Below are positions 18,899 through 26,874 of a stretch of DNA of 64,000 bases, one piece after another. How positions within the stretch are numbered: position 1 is the stretch's first letter; each line of letters begins with the position of its first letter. Source of the stretch: JALZKA01 sp963715405 (GTDB taxonomy: Bacteria > Actinomycetota > Thermoleophilia > Solirubrobacterales > 70-9); contig OY970239.1 in assembly GCA_963715405.1 (NCBI GenBank), positions 372,001 through 436,000 of the forward strand, written 5' to 3'. The notes beneath the pieces were generated by a model. That model searched no databases, was not told the DNA's origin, and was given only the letters and a program-made list of their open reading frames with translations. The translations under genes were made by a program, and so were the position numbers.

Positions 18899-19357
18899 GT
18901 GGCTGAGAACGGCACCTGGAACATCTATCTCGCGGGCGAGATCCACTCGGACTGGCGCGAGCGCATCGCCGACGGCGTGCGCGAGGCCGGGCTCCCCGTC
19001 GAGCTCCTAGCACCTGTCACCGACCACGAGGCCTCCGACGACGTCGGCGTCGACATCCTCGGCTCAGAGGACGACAAGTTCTGGCACGACCACAAGGGCG
19101 CGGGCGTAAACGCGGTGCGGACGCAGACGTTCATCAAACGCGCTGACGTCGTCGTCGTTCGCTTCGGCGAGAAGTACAAGCAGTGGAACGCCGCCTTCGA
19201 CGCCGGCTTCGCCGCTGCGCTCGGCAAGCCCGTGATCACGCTTCATCCGCCGGAGCACGACCATGCGCTCAAGGAGATCGACCGAGCCGCGATGGCAACC
19301 GCCGAGTCGCCGGAGCAGGTAGTCGAGATCCTGCGCTACGCGATCGCTAAGGACTGA
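18899..19357 (+). CDS. ytoQ: YtoQ family protein
   Basis: 152 residues, full length for the family. WNIYLAGEIHSDWRERIADG at the start, LLAPVTDHEASDDVGVDILG and later KRADVVVVRFGEKYKQWNAA and DAGFAAALGKPVITLHPPEH match YtoQ, a nucleoside 2-deoxyribosyltransferase-like fold of unknown function found across bacteria. The GTG start at 18899 gives the family's normal beginning. It lies divergently from the lipoprotein gene with only 41 bases between them, so promoters overlap. Confidence 0.85.
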   Translation: MAENGTWNIYLAGEIHSDWRERIADGVREAGLPVELLAPVTDHEASDDVGVDILGSEDDKFWHDHKGAGVNAVRTQTFIKRADVVVVRFGEKYKQWNAAFDAGFAAALGKPVITLHPPEHDHALKEIDRAAMATAESPEQVVEILRYAIAKD

Positions 19358-19375
19358 GCGCTCACCCCGGACCCT

Positions 19376-19420
19376 CGAGGGAAGGATTTGTCCAATAGGG
19401 AATGCAAGTTCCTTCCCTCG
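19376..19420 (+). repeat. Family A 45-nt hairpin repeat, copy 2
   Basis: Arms CGAGGGAAGG and CCTTCCCTCG are identical to copy 1; the core is CAATAGGGAATGCA with one A/G change. It sits 19 bases after the ytoQ stop, between two convergent genes, where a terminator would be expected. No T-run follows. Confidence 0.85.
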
Positions 19421-19442
19421 GCTAAGCGCAGCGCCCTGAGCC

Positions 19443-19751
19443 CTAACGCTGCTCCTGCTCGGCGATCCAGTTGAGGATCGCCTTCGAGTGCGTGTGCACG
19501 GTTCCGTCGGGGAGCTTGAGCGACGGGAGCTTGGTGTCGCCGGTTGCCTCGCGCAAATCCTCGCGTGAGCCCTTTCGCAGGAACGGGATCGGGTGGCCCT
19601 CGGCCGCAATGACCTTCTCGTAGTCGATGCCGGCTTCCCGCAGCTTCTCTTGGACGCGCCGGCACGGATGAACGCGAGGCCCGCCGTCGTCGCCGTGACA
19701 GACAAACAGCGTGGGCTTCTCGTCCGCAGTTGAGTCGGACGGCTCTGCCAT
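19443..19751 (-). CDS. Glutaredoxin/GST N-terminal-like thioredoxin-fold protein
   Basis: 102 residues. FVCHGDDGGPRVHPCRRVQE opens a thioredoxin-fold domain; KLREAGIDYEKVIAAEGHPI and LPSLKLPDGTVHTHSKAILN follow as in the N-terminal half of glutathione S-transferases and glutaredoxins. LPSLKLPDG has the cis-Pro seen before the glutathione-binding Ser/His. Of the pair normally written CxxC, only a single Cys (VHPC) is near the right place, so thiol transfer is possible but not certain. Actinobacteria usually lack glutathione, so the partner thiol may be different. Confidence 0.7.
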   Translation of the reverse strand: MAEPSDSTADEKPTLFVCHGDDGGPRVHPCRRVQEKLREAGIDYEKVIAAEGHPIPFLRKGSREDLREATGDTKLPSLKLPDGTVHTHSKAILNWIAEQEQR

Positions 19752-19770
19752 GCGGGTGACGTAGCGCGCG

Positions 19771-20469
19771 TCAGCGCGCCTGAAGCGCGTCCTGGCCGAC
19801 GGCGAGCGCGAGGATTAGGCGGCGGTCGATGACCCGCTCGGCGTCCTCGGTCATGTCGATGAAGTAGATGTCGCTGAACGAGCCGAACTTGCGCGAGTTC
19901 GTGCCGACGCGCTCCTCGTCGCGGAAGTAGTCGAAGTGGTAGGCGATCGGCAGCCAGTTCGCGAAGTCTCCGATGAAGGGGACAAGGCCGACGAGCCGCC
20001 GGAACAAAGCGACAGCAAGGCTGCGCTCGCGGCCAGTGAAGAGCAGGTTGTCGTAGGCGTCAAAGACGTTGTAGGTCGAGCGGGCGAGGCTTTTCCCGAA
20101 CACCTTCTGGATCAGTCCGATCCGCTGGCCCTGCGCGTCGGTGACGTCGTACTTCGCCCGCGGGTCGAAGCGCTGGCGAGCCTTGATCCGCATCAGCTCG
20201 GTCGTCTTCGACTCGTCCGTGTAGAAGCGGATGTCCTCCTTGAAGGTGAAGCCCTTTTGCTGGACGAATGCGACGGGCTGCGAGAGATCCTCCTTGCCGT
20301 CGGCGCCTTGAACGTAGAAGAAGTATTGGTTGATGACGAGCTTGAACTTCTGGCGCAGGACGAACCTGTCGTGTTCCGTGGGGTTCACGCTTCCGGCAGG
20401 CACGGTCTGCGGGACCGCTTCGGCGTCAGCGAAGCTTTCAGGCGCGGGCGTCGAGGCCGGGGTAGTCAT
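19771..20469 (-). CDS. LURP-one/tubby-C-like domain protein
   Basis: 232 residues. After a Pro/Ala-rich head, the chain KFKLVINQYFFYVQGADGKE, FTFKEDIRFYTDESKTTELM, RIKARQRFDPRAKYDVTDAQ, GQRIGLIQKVFGKSLARSTY is the strand-rich arrangement of LURP-one-related or tubby-C-like domains, including the 'xxG-xxLxRs-x-r-S-xY-xV' turn. Bacterial members are often of unknown role, perhaps membrane phosphoinositide or scramblase-like functions. The ATG at 20469 was chosen over upstream codons since the longer start at 20550 adds only unrelated basic sequence. It faces tRNA-Ser(CGA). Confidence 0.65.
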   Translation of the reverse strand: MTTPASTPAPESFADAEAVPQTVPAGSVNPTEHDRFVLRQKFKLVINQYFFYVQGADGKEDLSQPVAFVQQKGFTFKEDIRFYTDESKTTELMRIKARQRFDPRAKYDVTDAQGQRIGLIQKVFGKSLARSTYNVFDAYDNLLFTGRERSLAVALFRRLVGLVPFIGDFANWLPIAYHFDYFRDEERVGTNSRKFGSFSDIYFIDMTEDAERVIDRRLILALAVGQDALQAR

Positions 20470-20613
20470 CGCGTCCGATGCTATCGGCCACCTTCGGGCC
20501 GCAGGATCTCGTACACACTTCCAGCGCGAGTCTTGCGGCCTGGAAGCCATTTTCGGCCACCCCCTCGGCCGAAAATGGCCTCAGTTCTCTCGCTAGCCTG
20601 TGCGTCGACGCTC

Positions 20614-20704
20614 GGAGAGGTGGCAGAGCGGTTGAATGCGGCGGTCTCGAAAACCGTTATAGGCGTTTTCTCGTCTATCGAGGGTTCGAATCCCTCCCTC
20701 TCCG
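20614..20704 (+). tRNA. tRNA-Ser (anticodon CGA); putative integration target
   Basis: Acceptor GGAGAGG pairs with CCTCTCC. The anticodon arm is GCGGT-CTCGAAA-ACCGT with anticodon CGA. A long variable arm (AGGCG...CGTCT region) and T-loop GGTTCGAATCC follow. Discriminator G, no encoded CCA. The segment CTCGAAAACCGTTAT and the T-arm plus acceptor end recur at 33666-33724, which makes this the likely attachment site of the element described at 20614-33724. Confidence 0.95.
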
Positions 20705-20885
20705 CTCACAGCGCCGAGACTGGCTTTCCAGCAGACCCGACGCCTCGTGACGGACCGACGGGTGCCGCCGAAGCACTTGCCGCTCAAGACCGCCTAAGAC
20801 CGGTGGCTGGGGGCGCTGACGATCGCAATCGGATCGCGCAGCGCCTGCGAGCGTGCGTAGTGCGTAGCTAGGCCCGGCAGGGACA

Positions 20886-20930
20886 TTCGTAACGCTCGGG
20901 TGCCAGCGCTCGGCCTCAAGCCGTTACGAA
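20886..20930. repeat. Inverted repeat with 9-bp arms near the tRNA end of the island
   Basis: TTCGTAACG at 20886-20894 is matched by CGTTACGAA at 20922-20930, separated by 27 bases. It lies within 230 bases of tRNA-Ser and directly before repeat B1. Such inverted arms near an attachment site can be recombinase or regulatory binding sites, but no evidence here decides it. Confidence 0.45.
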
Positions 20931-20936
20931 ATGGCT

Positions 20937-20962
20937 TAGGCGCTTTGCATGGAAAGCACCTA
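20937..20962 (+). repeat. Family B hairpin repeat, copy 1 (single hairpin)
   Basis: TAGGCGCTTT and AAAGCACCTA pair with one mismatch around the loop GCATGG. This is the first of five copies; the loop GCATGG and the stem TAGG-N-GCTTT are shared. It lies 35 bases from the 3' end of the sulfotransferase gene at 20997-21680. Confidence 0.8.
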
Positions 20963-20996
20963 TGAATACTCCTGCGTCTCGTCAGCCAGAAGTCTT

Positions 20997-21680
20997 TCAC
21001 GGAGCGTCTGCCAGATAACGCTCGAAGCGGGTTCCGGCGAGTGCTGATATGAGCTCTTCCCAATTGCTGACGCTCTCACTCAGCGACTTCTTACGACGCT
21101 TCTGCATCGCCGAGGTCAGTGTGCGCGGCTCCACCCCAAGCAACTTCTGGACCTCGGTCAGACTTGAGTCCGTGACCAGCTCCTCGTAGATCACTGTGCA
21201 ATGGGGGTGGTGCCGAGCAAGCGCGTCGAAGGCGGCGTCCACTGCCTCGTACTCCTCCAACTGTCGCAAGCAGTTCTGGGGCCGCAGGCGGACCTGTGCG
21301 TCGCCGTAGTCTCGCGAATTGTGATTCTTGATCCCCGTCGTGACTGATAGCTGGATCGAGACAAGCGTCGCCAAGCGATTCTGGCGTACAAGCCGGACCA
21401 CCCGCAGCTCCGGGTCTTGTAGCGACTCAAACGCGACCGGATGGTGTCGGATGTTGTTCCACGCGAGCTTGAACCCGACCGCCCGTTCGCTCTCGGCGCC
21501 GAGCACGGCATCAAGATACTTCCGAATGTCACGTTCGGACTGTGCGCCGTAGGCAGGGAGCGGGGCTCCCGAGTTGCGGGTGAAGAGCTCTCCCAAGCAG
21601 CTGACCTGAGGGTGGGAATCGAGCAGCGACTGGAGGTAGGTCGAACCTGTGCGGCCGAGACACAAGATCACGAAACGCAT
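20997..21680 (-). CDS. Sulfotransferase family protein
   Basis: 227 residues. The opening MRFVILCLGRTGSTYLQSLL is the strand-turn-helix that binds the 5'-phosphosulfate of PAPS (GRTGST in place of the Walker-like motif), followed by DSHPQVSCLGELF. LRVVRLVRQNRLATLVSIQL fits the 3'-phosphate motif (Arg...Ser). The protein would transfer sulfate from PAPS to a sugar or lipid. It is transcribed away from the epimerase-glycosyltransferase-sulfotransferase operon, across a 466-base gap. Its base composition and spacing look less GC-rich than the chromosomal neighbours. Confidence 0.75.
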   Translation of the reverse strand: MRFVILCLGRTGSTYLQSLLDSHPQVSCLGELFTRNSGAPLPAYGAQSERDIRKYLDAVLGAESERAVGFKLAWNNIRHHPVAFESLQDPELRVVRLVRQNRLATLVSIQLSVTTGIKNHNSRDYGDAQVRLRPQNCLRQLEEYEAVDAAFDALARHHPHCTVIYEELVTDSSLTEVQKLLGVEPRTLTSAMQKRRKKSLSESVSNWEELISALAGTRFERYLADAP

Positions 21681-22146
21681 GCGAGTCCGGCCCTCACGCT
21701 TGAGGAGTCCTGTCCAGAACCATCGTGGTCATGCCCGACCTCCGACACAGTATCCGCTATGCGTCCCCAGGGGAAGTACACGCTTCTCATGCGCGCGGCC
21801 CAATGTCCGTATTCGACTCTCAATGATAGGTGCTTAAACGAAAAGGGCGTAGGTGCTTTGCATGGAAGCACTACAAATGGGCTTGCGAGCGCGGGCGCCA
21901 CAATCCTCGTGATGCACCGTTCGCAGCGTTGATTCACCGCTTCCCACCCGGCTGGTCCGAGCAGTCAGAAACCAGTGTGTTTCTCCGGCCGATAGGTTTC
22001 GGCGGAGACCGAACCCGACGCGATGAGTGGATGGCAATGGCAGTAACCCTTGGCGAGACCGCAGGCATGCGTGCCATCTTCATCTCGCCGACGCGCCTCT
22101 CACCGCGCCGCAGGCGAGACCCTCACTGCCGGAGTTCTACGGTCGA
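21681..22146. other. Divergent intergenic region with repeat B2
   Basis: This 466-base stretch separates the minus-strand sulfotransferase from the plus-strand epimerase and must contain both promoters. It holds repeat B copy 2 at 21827-21873. No gene of its own was seen; short open frames here are not supported. Confidence 0.45.
21827..21873 (+). repeat. Family B hairpin repeat, copy 2 (double form)
   Basis: TAGGTGCTTAAACGAAAAGG is followed by TAGGTGCTT-TGCATGG-AAGCACTA. The second half is a hairpin with perfect GTGCTT/AAGCAC pairing; the first half is a degraded version of the ACGAAAAG hairpin seen whole in copy 4. Confidence 0.75.
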
Positions 22147-23139
22147 ATGACGCCGGAACGGACGCGATCGATGCTCCCTGCGGGCCGAGCACTCGTCACG
22201 GGTGCCGCCGGCTTCATCGGCTCACACCTCAGCGAGTGCCTCCTCGACGCGGACTGGCAGGTCGTTGGCGTCGACTGCTTCACCGAATTCTACGAGCGGG
22301 GTGCGAAAGAGCGCAACCTCGAGCGGCTGCGCGACGAGTCCCGCTTCGAGCTTGCCGAGCTCGACCTTGCCGTCGATTCGATCGCCGGGCTCACCGACGG
22401 GGTCGATGCGGTCTTCCACCTCGCCGGCCAGCCTGGTGCCCGCCAGAGCTTTGGCTCGGGGGCGGCTGCAAGCGCTCGCAACAACGTGGCGGCGACAGAG
22501 CGCCTGCTCGCGGAGGCGGCCTGCCATCCGCCCCAGATCTTCGTGCTGGCGTCCTCGTCCACTGTCTACGGAGCACCCGCGCAGCTGCCAACGCCCGAGA
22601 CGGCTCCGCTTCGGCCCCTCAACCCCTACGGGGAGAGCAAGGTCGCCGCGGAGGCTCAGGTCCGGGCGGCCGGGCGAGGCGGGCTGGCCGCAATCGTGCT
22701 GCGTTACTTCTCCTGCTATGGCCCGCGCCAGCGGCCGGACATGGCGCTGGCGAGGTTCATCGCCCAGGCGGCCGCGGGAGAGCCGCTGCGGATCTTCGGT
22801 GGCGGGCACCAGCGCCGCGACTTCACCTTCGTCGGAGACGTGGTGCGCGCCACAATGCTTGCAGCTGAGCTGGGGCCGCCGGGGGCGACTTACAACGTCG
22901 GCGCCGGCGCTCCTGCTTCGCTCTTGGATGCGGTTCGCCTCCTCGGTGAGGTGCTCGAGACCACCCCGACGCTGGAGCTCGGGCCCCAAGCGCGCGGAGA
23001 CGCGCGGAGCACCTGGGCTGACGTCGATAACGCCCGAGAGGAGCTCGGCTTCGTGGCCGATGTCTCGCTGGCGGACGGGCTCGCAGCACAGTGCGAGTGG
23101 GCCCTGAGCGGCGCGGCGCTCGGCGCTCCGATGCGTTGA
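22147..23139 (+). CDS. NAD-dependent epimerase/dehydratase (GalE/RmlB-like extended SDR)
   Basis: 330 residues. ALVTGAAGFIGSHLSECLLD has the G-x-x-G-x-x-G nucleotide-binding loop; FHLAGQPGAR follows. SSSTVYGA and YGESKVAAE give the catalytic Ser and Y-x-x-x-K, and FTFVGDVVRA and YNVGAGAP complete the extended SDR pattern of sugar-nucleotide epimerases and dehydratases. It would make an activated sugar for the glycosyltransferase encoded just downstream. The ATG at 22147 fits; the stop TGA overlaps the TTG start of the next gene, so the three genes form an operon. Confidence 0.85.
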   Translation: MTPERTRSMLPAGRALVTGAAGFIGSHLSECLLDADWQVVGVDCFTEFYERGAKERNLERLRDESRFELAELDLAVDSIAGLTDGVDAVFHLAGQPGARQSFGSGAAASARNNVAATERLLAEAACHPPQIFVLASSSTVYGAPAQLPTPETAPLRPLNPYGESKVAAEAQVRAAGRGGLAAIVLRYFSCYGPRQRPDMALARFIAQAAAGEPLRIFGGGHQRRDFTFVGDVVRATMLAAELGPPGATYNVGAGAPASLLDAVRLLGEVLETTPTLELGPQARGDARSTWADVDNAREELGFVADVSLADGLAAQCEWALSGAALGAPMR

Positions 23140-25310
23140 CGGTCGTCGTTCGTGTCGGCGGCCGGGCGCCGGTGAGCTGGGAGCTTCCGGGCTCGGTCTT
23201 TCGGCGGCGTCCGACCCCGATCGTGAAGGGCGGTCGGCGCACCATGTACGAGCTCGCCGCCGCGATCGCCGCGACCGGCCAGCCCGTGGAGCTGCGGGGC
23301 ACGATCGATCGGGACGTGTTCGAGGAGATCTGCGAGGCTGCCGGCGCGCGACCCGACCTCGACCCGGCGCCCCGGGTGCCAAGTGCGGCGGACACCGTCA
23401 TTCTCGCCGAGGGGTGGCCAAACCCCCTGTATGCCCCGTACGTGCTATCCGGCGCCCGCTGCGTGATGATGTTGCTCGCCCCCCCGGGGTTCGCCGGCTG
23501 GCCCTATACCGACGAGCGCTGGGAGAAGCCCGACCCGCTCACGGTCGACCCCGCGAGCCTGGGACGGCCGGAGCACTTCCGCGCGATCGCCGGCCTCGGC
23601 TGCGAGATGTGGACCCACTCGAAGGGCATCCAGGGGGCCGCGCTCGGGGCGGGGGTGGAGTGCACGTTCATCGGCTCGGGTCGGCCCGGCACGTTCCCGC
23701 CGCCGGGGGCCAAGGAGGTGGACCTCGCAGTGCTCGAGCACAACCGCTGGGCCACGGTGGCCCTCCGGGTGGCGTCAGATGTGGGGCACAGCCTCCTGCA
23801 GATCCCCACCGCCCCCAACGACGAGGTGCTTCGCTGCCTCGGATCGGCACGGGTTCTCGTCTGGCCGTCGCGGGTCGAGGGCCACTCGCGGGTCCAGGTG
23901 GAGGCGCGGGCGATGGGAACGGTGCCGGTCGCGCTCTCCTCGAACCGCTTCGCGGAGGGGCTCGGCCGGGAGGGCGGGGCGGTGCTGGTCGACTCGATCG
24001 AGGAGATGGCGCCGGCGATCCGCGCCCTCCTCGTCCGCCCCGCCGAGCTGACCGAGCTCGCGGCCAGGGCACAGGAGACGGCGCGGGCCCAGGTCGAGTG
24101 GGAGCCCTACGTGCGGCGGGTCGAGGCCGCGCTCTCCTCGCTGGCACCCGCTCGCGCCGGTGCGGCCGCAAGGGACCGGATCGTCGGCGAGCTCGCCGGA
24201 GAGGAGCGCCGCATGCGTGCGCGGATCACCGAGCTGGAGGCAAACGGCGCGCCGGCGGAGGGCCACCCCGCCCCGGTCGCTGGTCGCGGGCGGCCAGCCC
24301 CCGCGGCGCCGGCTCGGCGCCCCGGTGCGGGGATCGGCCGGCGGAGCGCACGCACGCGCGGGGCGCGTCCGGTCGTCTACGTCGCCGGCGGCTACTTCCC
24401 GCGGGGCGGCACCTACATCGCTTATCACCTGGGCCGCATCGTCGCCGAGCGCTTCGACCACGAATGCCGCGTGGTGGCCCTCGACGGCGAGGGCCCCGAC
24501 CACGGGCGCTGGGATTATCCGGATGCCTTTCCCGTGGTCAGTCTCGAGGAGATGGAGATCGAGATCACCGAAAGCGACCTCCTGATCGCGAGTCCCTCGT
24601 TCTCGAAGCACCAGTTCGGCCTGCGCCTGCCGGGGCGCAAGCTGATGTACGTCCAGGGATTCGGCCGCCTGCTCGAGCTGGACGGGTTCTTCGACGGCTA
24701 CGTGTGCACGTCGGATTTCCTGCGTGACCTGCTGCGAGCTGTGTTCGGGATCGACGCGCCCGTGATCCCTCCCTTCGTGCACCTCGACAGCATTCCCGAG
24801 GGGCCCGAATGGAGCGAGCGGCCTGCCGAGCGGGTCCTCGTCGTCACGAAGTCGACGGGGCCCGAGCTCCTCGCGAGGACGAAGGAGCTGATGCGCCGCG
24901 ACCACCCGCGCGTCCGCCACCAGCTCAGCAGGGTGAAGCCGATGGCGCATGCCGCGCTGATGCAGCGGATGGCAGAGCACCGCTACTTCCTGTCCCTCTC
25001 GCCGCGCGAAGGATTCGGGATGATGCAGGTCGAGGCGATGGCGGCGGGCTGCGCCGTGGTCGGGTTCCACGGCGGCGGCGGGGCCCAGTTCATGCGCCCC
25101 GGCGAGAACTGCGAGGCGGTCGCCTTCCCGGCGCTCGAGGAGCTCTGCGATCGCCTCGCGCGAGTTCTCACCGACGCCAAGTACGCCGACCGCATCGCTG
25201 CGCGGGGCCGGGAGACGGCACGGGAGTTCGGCCTCGCCGCCTTCGAGGCGCGCTGGACGGACTTCCTCGAGAGCTTCCTCGCGAGTCCCGTCCCCGCCCC
25301 GTGGGGATGA
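23136..25310 (+). CDS. Double-headed glycosyltransferase (two GT4-like halves in one chain)
   Basis: 724 residues from the TTG at 23136, which overlaps the epimerase stop. Two GT-B-like halves can be seen. The first has ARVLVWPSRVEGHSRVQVEA at about residue 245 and the second FLSLSPREGFGMMQVEAMAA at about residue 620, each with the E-x7-E signature of GT4 donor-binding sites. A Pro/Ala/Arg-rich linker near residues 380-420 joins them. The N-terminal half looks less complete. Together with an epimerase and two sulfotransferases, the likely product is a sulfated surface glycan or glycolipid. Alternative: a single enzyme with one inactive half. Confidence 0.75.
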   Translation: MTVVVRVGGRAPVSWELPGSVFRRRPTPIVKGGRRTMYELAAAIAATGQPVELRGTIDRDVFEEICEAAGARPDLDPAPRVPSAADTVILAEGWPNPLYAPYVLSGARCVMMLLAPPGFAGWPYTDERWEKPDPLTVDPASLGRPEHFRAIAGLGCEMWTHSKGIQGAALGAGVECTFIGSGRPGTFPPPGAKEVDLAVLEHNRWATVALRVASDVGHSLLQIPTAPNDEVLRCLGSARVLVWPSRVEGHSRVQVEARAMGTVPVALSSNRFAEGLGREGGAVLVDSIEEMAPAIRALLVRPAELTELAARAQETARAQVEWEPYVRRVEAALSSLAPARAGAAARDRIVGELAGEERRMRARITELEANGAPAEGHPAPVAGRGRPAPAAPARRPGAGIGRRSARTRGARPVVYVAGGYFPRGGTYIAYHLGRIVAERFDHECRVVALDGEGPDHGRWDYPDAFPVVSLEEMEIEITESDLLIASPSFSKHQFGLRLPGRKLMYVQGFGRLLELDGFFDGYVCTSDFLRDLLRAVFGIDAPVIPPFVHLDSIPEGPEWSERPAERVLVVTKSTGPELLARTKELMRRDHPRVRHQLSRVKPMAHAALMQRMAEHRYFLSLSPREGFGMMQVEAMAAGCAVVGFHGGGGAQFMRPGENCEAVAFPALEELCDRLARVLTDAKYADRIAARGRETAREFGLAAFEARWTDFLESFLASPVPAPWG

Positions 25311-26200
25311 GCCAAGCGCCGCCAGCGCCCTTTGTCGTCGGGGTGAACCGCTCGGGGACGACCCTCCTGCGCCTGATGCTCGACGCCCACCCCGAGCTCG
25401 CCATCCCGGCGGAGACGCACTTCCTCCCGCGCCTGATTGCAAGGTGGCGACGGCTCGAGGAGAGGGGCGTGCCGGAGCCGGATCGCCGCGGGGCCCTGGT
25501 TCGCTTGATCACGAGGCACCCGCGCTGGCCGGACCTGGAGCTCGGCGCCGCCGAGCTCAGCGAGCACCTGGCGGCGCTTGCTCCCATCGGTCTGGCCGAC
25601 GTGGCGCGCGCGTTGTACGTGGTCCATGCCCGCAGCCGCGGCAAGGAGCGCTGGGGAGACAAGACCCCGGCCTACCTCGAGCACATGGGCACCATCGCCT
25701 GCACGCTCGAGGAAGCCCGCTTCGTGCACCTCATCCGCGACGGGCGCGACGTGGCCGTCTCGCTGGCCGAGGTGAGCTGGGGCACCAATGACGCCGCCGA
25801 GGCGGCTCGGACCTGGGCCGGCCAGATCCGCGCGGGACGGCTCGCGGCCGCCCAGCTGGACCTGGGCAGGTACATGGAGGTTCGCTACGAGGAGCTGGTT
25901 GGGGAGCCGCACCGCGTGCTCAGGGAGATCGCGGAGCTGATTGAGCTGCCGTGGAACGATTCGATGTTGCGCTATTACGAGGGAGCCTACGAGCGCTTGA
26001 GGCCCCTGGAGCGTGACCGCCGTGGTCGCGACGGGCGCCTGGCCGTGAGTGCCGCCGCGAGGCGAGCTCAGCACGCCACCGCGGCCGGTCCGCCGCGGCT
26101 CGATCGGGTCGGGAGGTGGCGTACGGAGATGGCGCCGGAGGATCGCCAGCGGTTCGAGGCCGAGGCCGGCGATCTGCTTGACGAGCTCGGCTACTCCTAG
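25307..26200 (+). CDS. Sulfotransferase family protein, operon partner of the glycosyltransferase
   Basis: 297 residues. The ATG overlaps the glycosyltransferase stop (ATGA). FVVGVNRSGTTLLRLMLDAH is the 5'-phosphosulfate loop of PAPS-dependent sulfotransferases, and ARFVHLIRDGRDVAVSLAEV is the 3'-phosphate-binding segment (Arg...Ser). AETHFLP before it and the C-terminal RWRTEMAPEDRQRFEAEAGD fit the Stf0/sulfotransferase-3 group. It would sulfate the glycan assembled by the upstream genes. The second sulfotransferase of the island, on the other strand at 20997, suggests sulfation is the central job of this locus. Confidence 0.85.
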   Translation: MSQAPPAPFVVGVNRSGTTLLRLMLDAHPELAIPAETHFLPRLIARWRRLEERGVPEPDRRGALVRLITRHPRWPDLELGAAELSEHLAALAPIGLADVARALYVVHARSRGKERWGDKTPAYLEHMGTIACTLEEARFVHLIRDGRDVAVSLAEVSWGTNDAAEAARTWAGQIRAGRLAAAQLDLGRYMEVRYEELVGEPHRVLREIAELIELPWNDSMLRYYEGAYERLRPLERDRRGRDGRLAVSAAARRAQHATAAGPPRLDRVGRWRTEMAPEDRQRFEAEAGDLLDELGYS

Positions 26201-26242
26201 CCCTGGTGGGACCGGAGTCGCGGGCGGAGTCGTCCGTACGCA

Positions 26243-26315
26243 ATGTCAACCGGTTGACACCCCAGCGAGCGAGTACACCAAGGACCCCTCCGACACCGAC
26301 AAGCAATGTGGTCAT
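26243..26315 (-). pseudogene. Possible 5' remnant of fluC (CrcB-type fluoride channel)
   Basis: On the minus strand an ATG at 26315, with a good ribosome site GAAGGAG eight bases before it, opens MTTLLVGVGGVLGVLARWGV, which matches the first helix of CrcB/FluC proteins (GG-x-LG-x-x-x-R-y/w). After about 24 residues the resemblance ends, and the frame runs into the 3' end of the sulfotransferase gene. It looks like the front of a lost gene. Chance similarity of a short hydrophobic peptide is possible. The palindrome TGTCAACCGGTTGACA (26244-26259) lies at the point where homology ends. Confidence 0.35.
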
Positions 26316-26874
26316 TGCTCAGGCTCCTTCACAACTAGGAGCTATCAGCCGTTGTCGGCGGTTGAAGGCGAGCCCCATCGCCCCGACGCTTGTCCAGCGC
26401 CGTACAGCAATCGTAGGTCAGTTCTGACGGTATTGCGCTTTCCATGCAAAGCGACTTAGACGCTTCTCGTCCAAAGCACCTAAGCAAGTCCTATGCCGAT
26501 TGGCTCAGCATCTCGTCGCCAGATTCGCTGCTCTTGTCGCTTCGGACGCGGAGCAAGGCGTCTAGGTATGGACGCGCACGGCTGCGGACTCCGCTCTGGC
26601 CGAGAAGGTCGAGGCCCTAGAACCGCCTCGCAGATCTTTTAGGGCCCAGGCACCTCGCTGACTCAAATGTCAGAAGGGGATTAGCGGAAAACCATCCCCG
26701 ACAGACGTCTACCGAGCGATGTTCTCGTGTGTCCACTCGTCTTGACCGAAAGCAACGCAAGGCCACGAGCAAGTGGCTCAAGCAGGGAAAGCGGGCGCGG
26801 AAGTGCGCGGCCCCGCTTGCAGCCGGGCGGGCCGCGGTATAGGGTGGCCCAGCAAGCAAACCATCGGAGGGGAC
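26316..26874. other. Long non-coding gap inside the island
   Basis: Between the fluC-like remnant and the RTX-like gene there is no convincing gene on either strand. It contains repeat B copy 3 (26435-26484). The base composition is visibly lower in G+C than flanking genes. The RTX gene start is preceded by a strong GGAGGGG at 26866-26872. Confidence 0.45.
26435..26484 (-). repeat. Family B hairpin repeat, copy 3 (double hairpin)
   Basis: Read on the plus strand, GCGCTTTCCATGCAAAGCG is one hairpin (GCTTT/AAAGC) and GACGCTTCTCGTCCAAAGCA the second, followed by CCTAAG. Orientation is opposite to copies 1 and 2. It is shared almost letter for letter with copy 4 at 30816. Confidence 0.8.

Noticed and set aside
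20593..20787. Open frame containing GGIRTLDRR
   Set aside because: It is the antisense translation of tRNA-Ser, a well-known artefact of tRNA-Ser genes.
23775..26074. Long minus-strand open frames opposite the glycosyltransferase and sulfotransferase
   Set aside because: The plus strand has E-x7-E and PAPS motifs in proper order; the minus-strand frames are low-complexity shadows.
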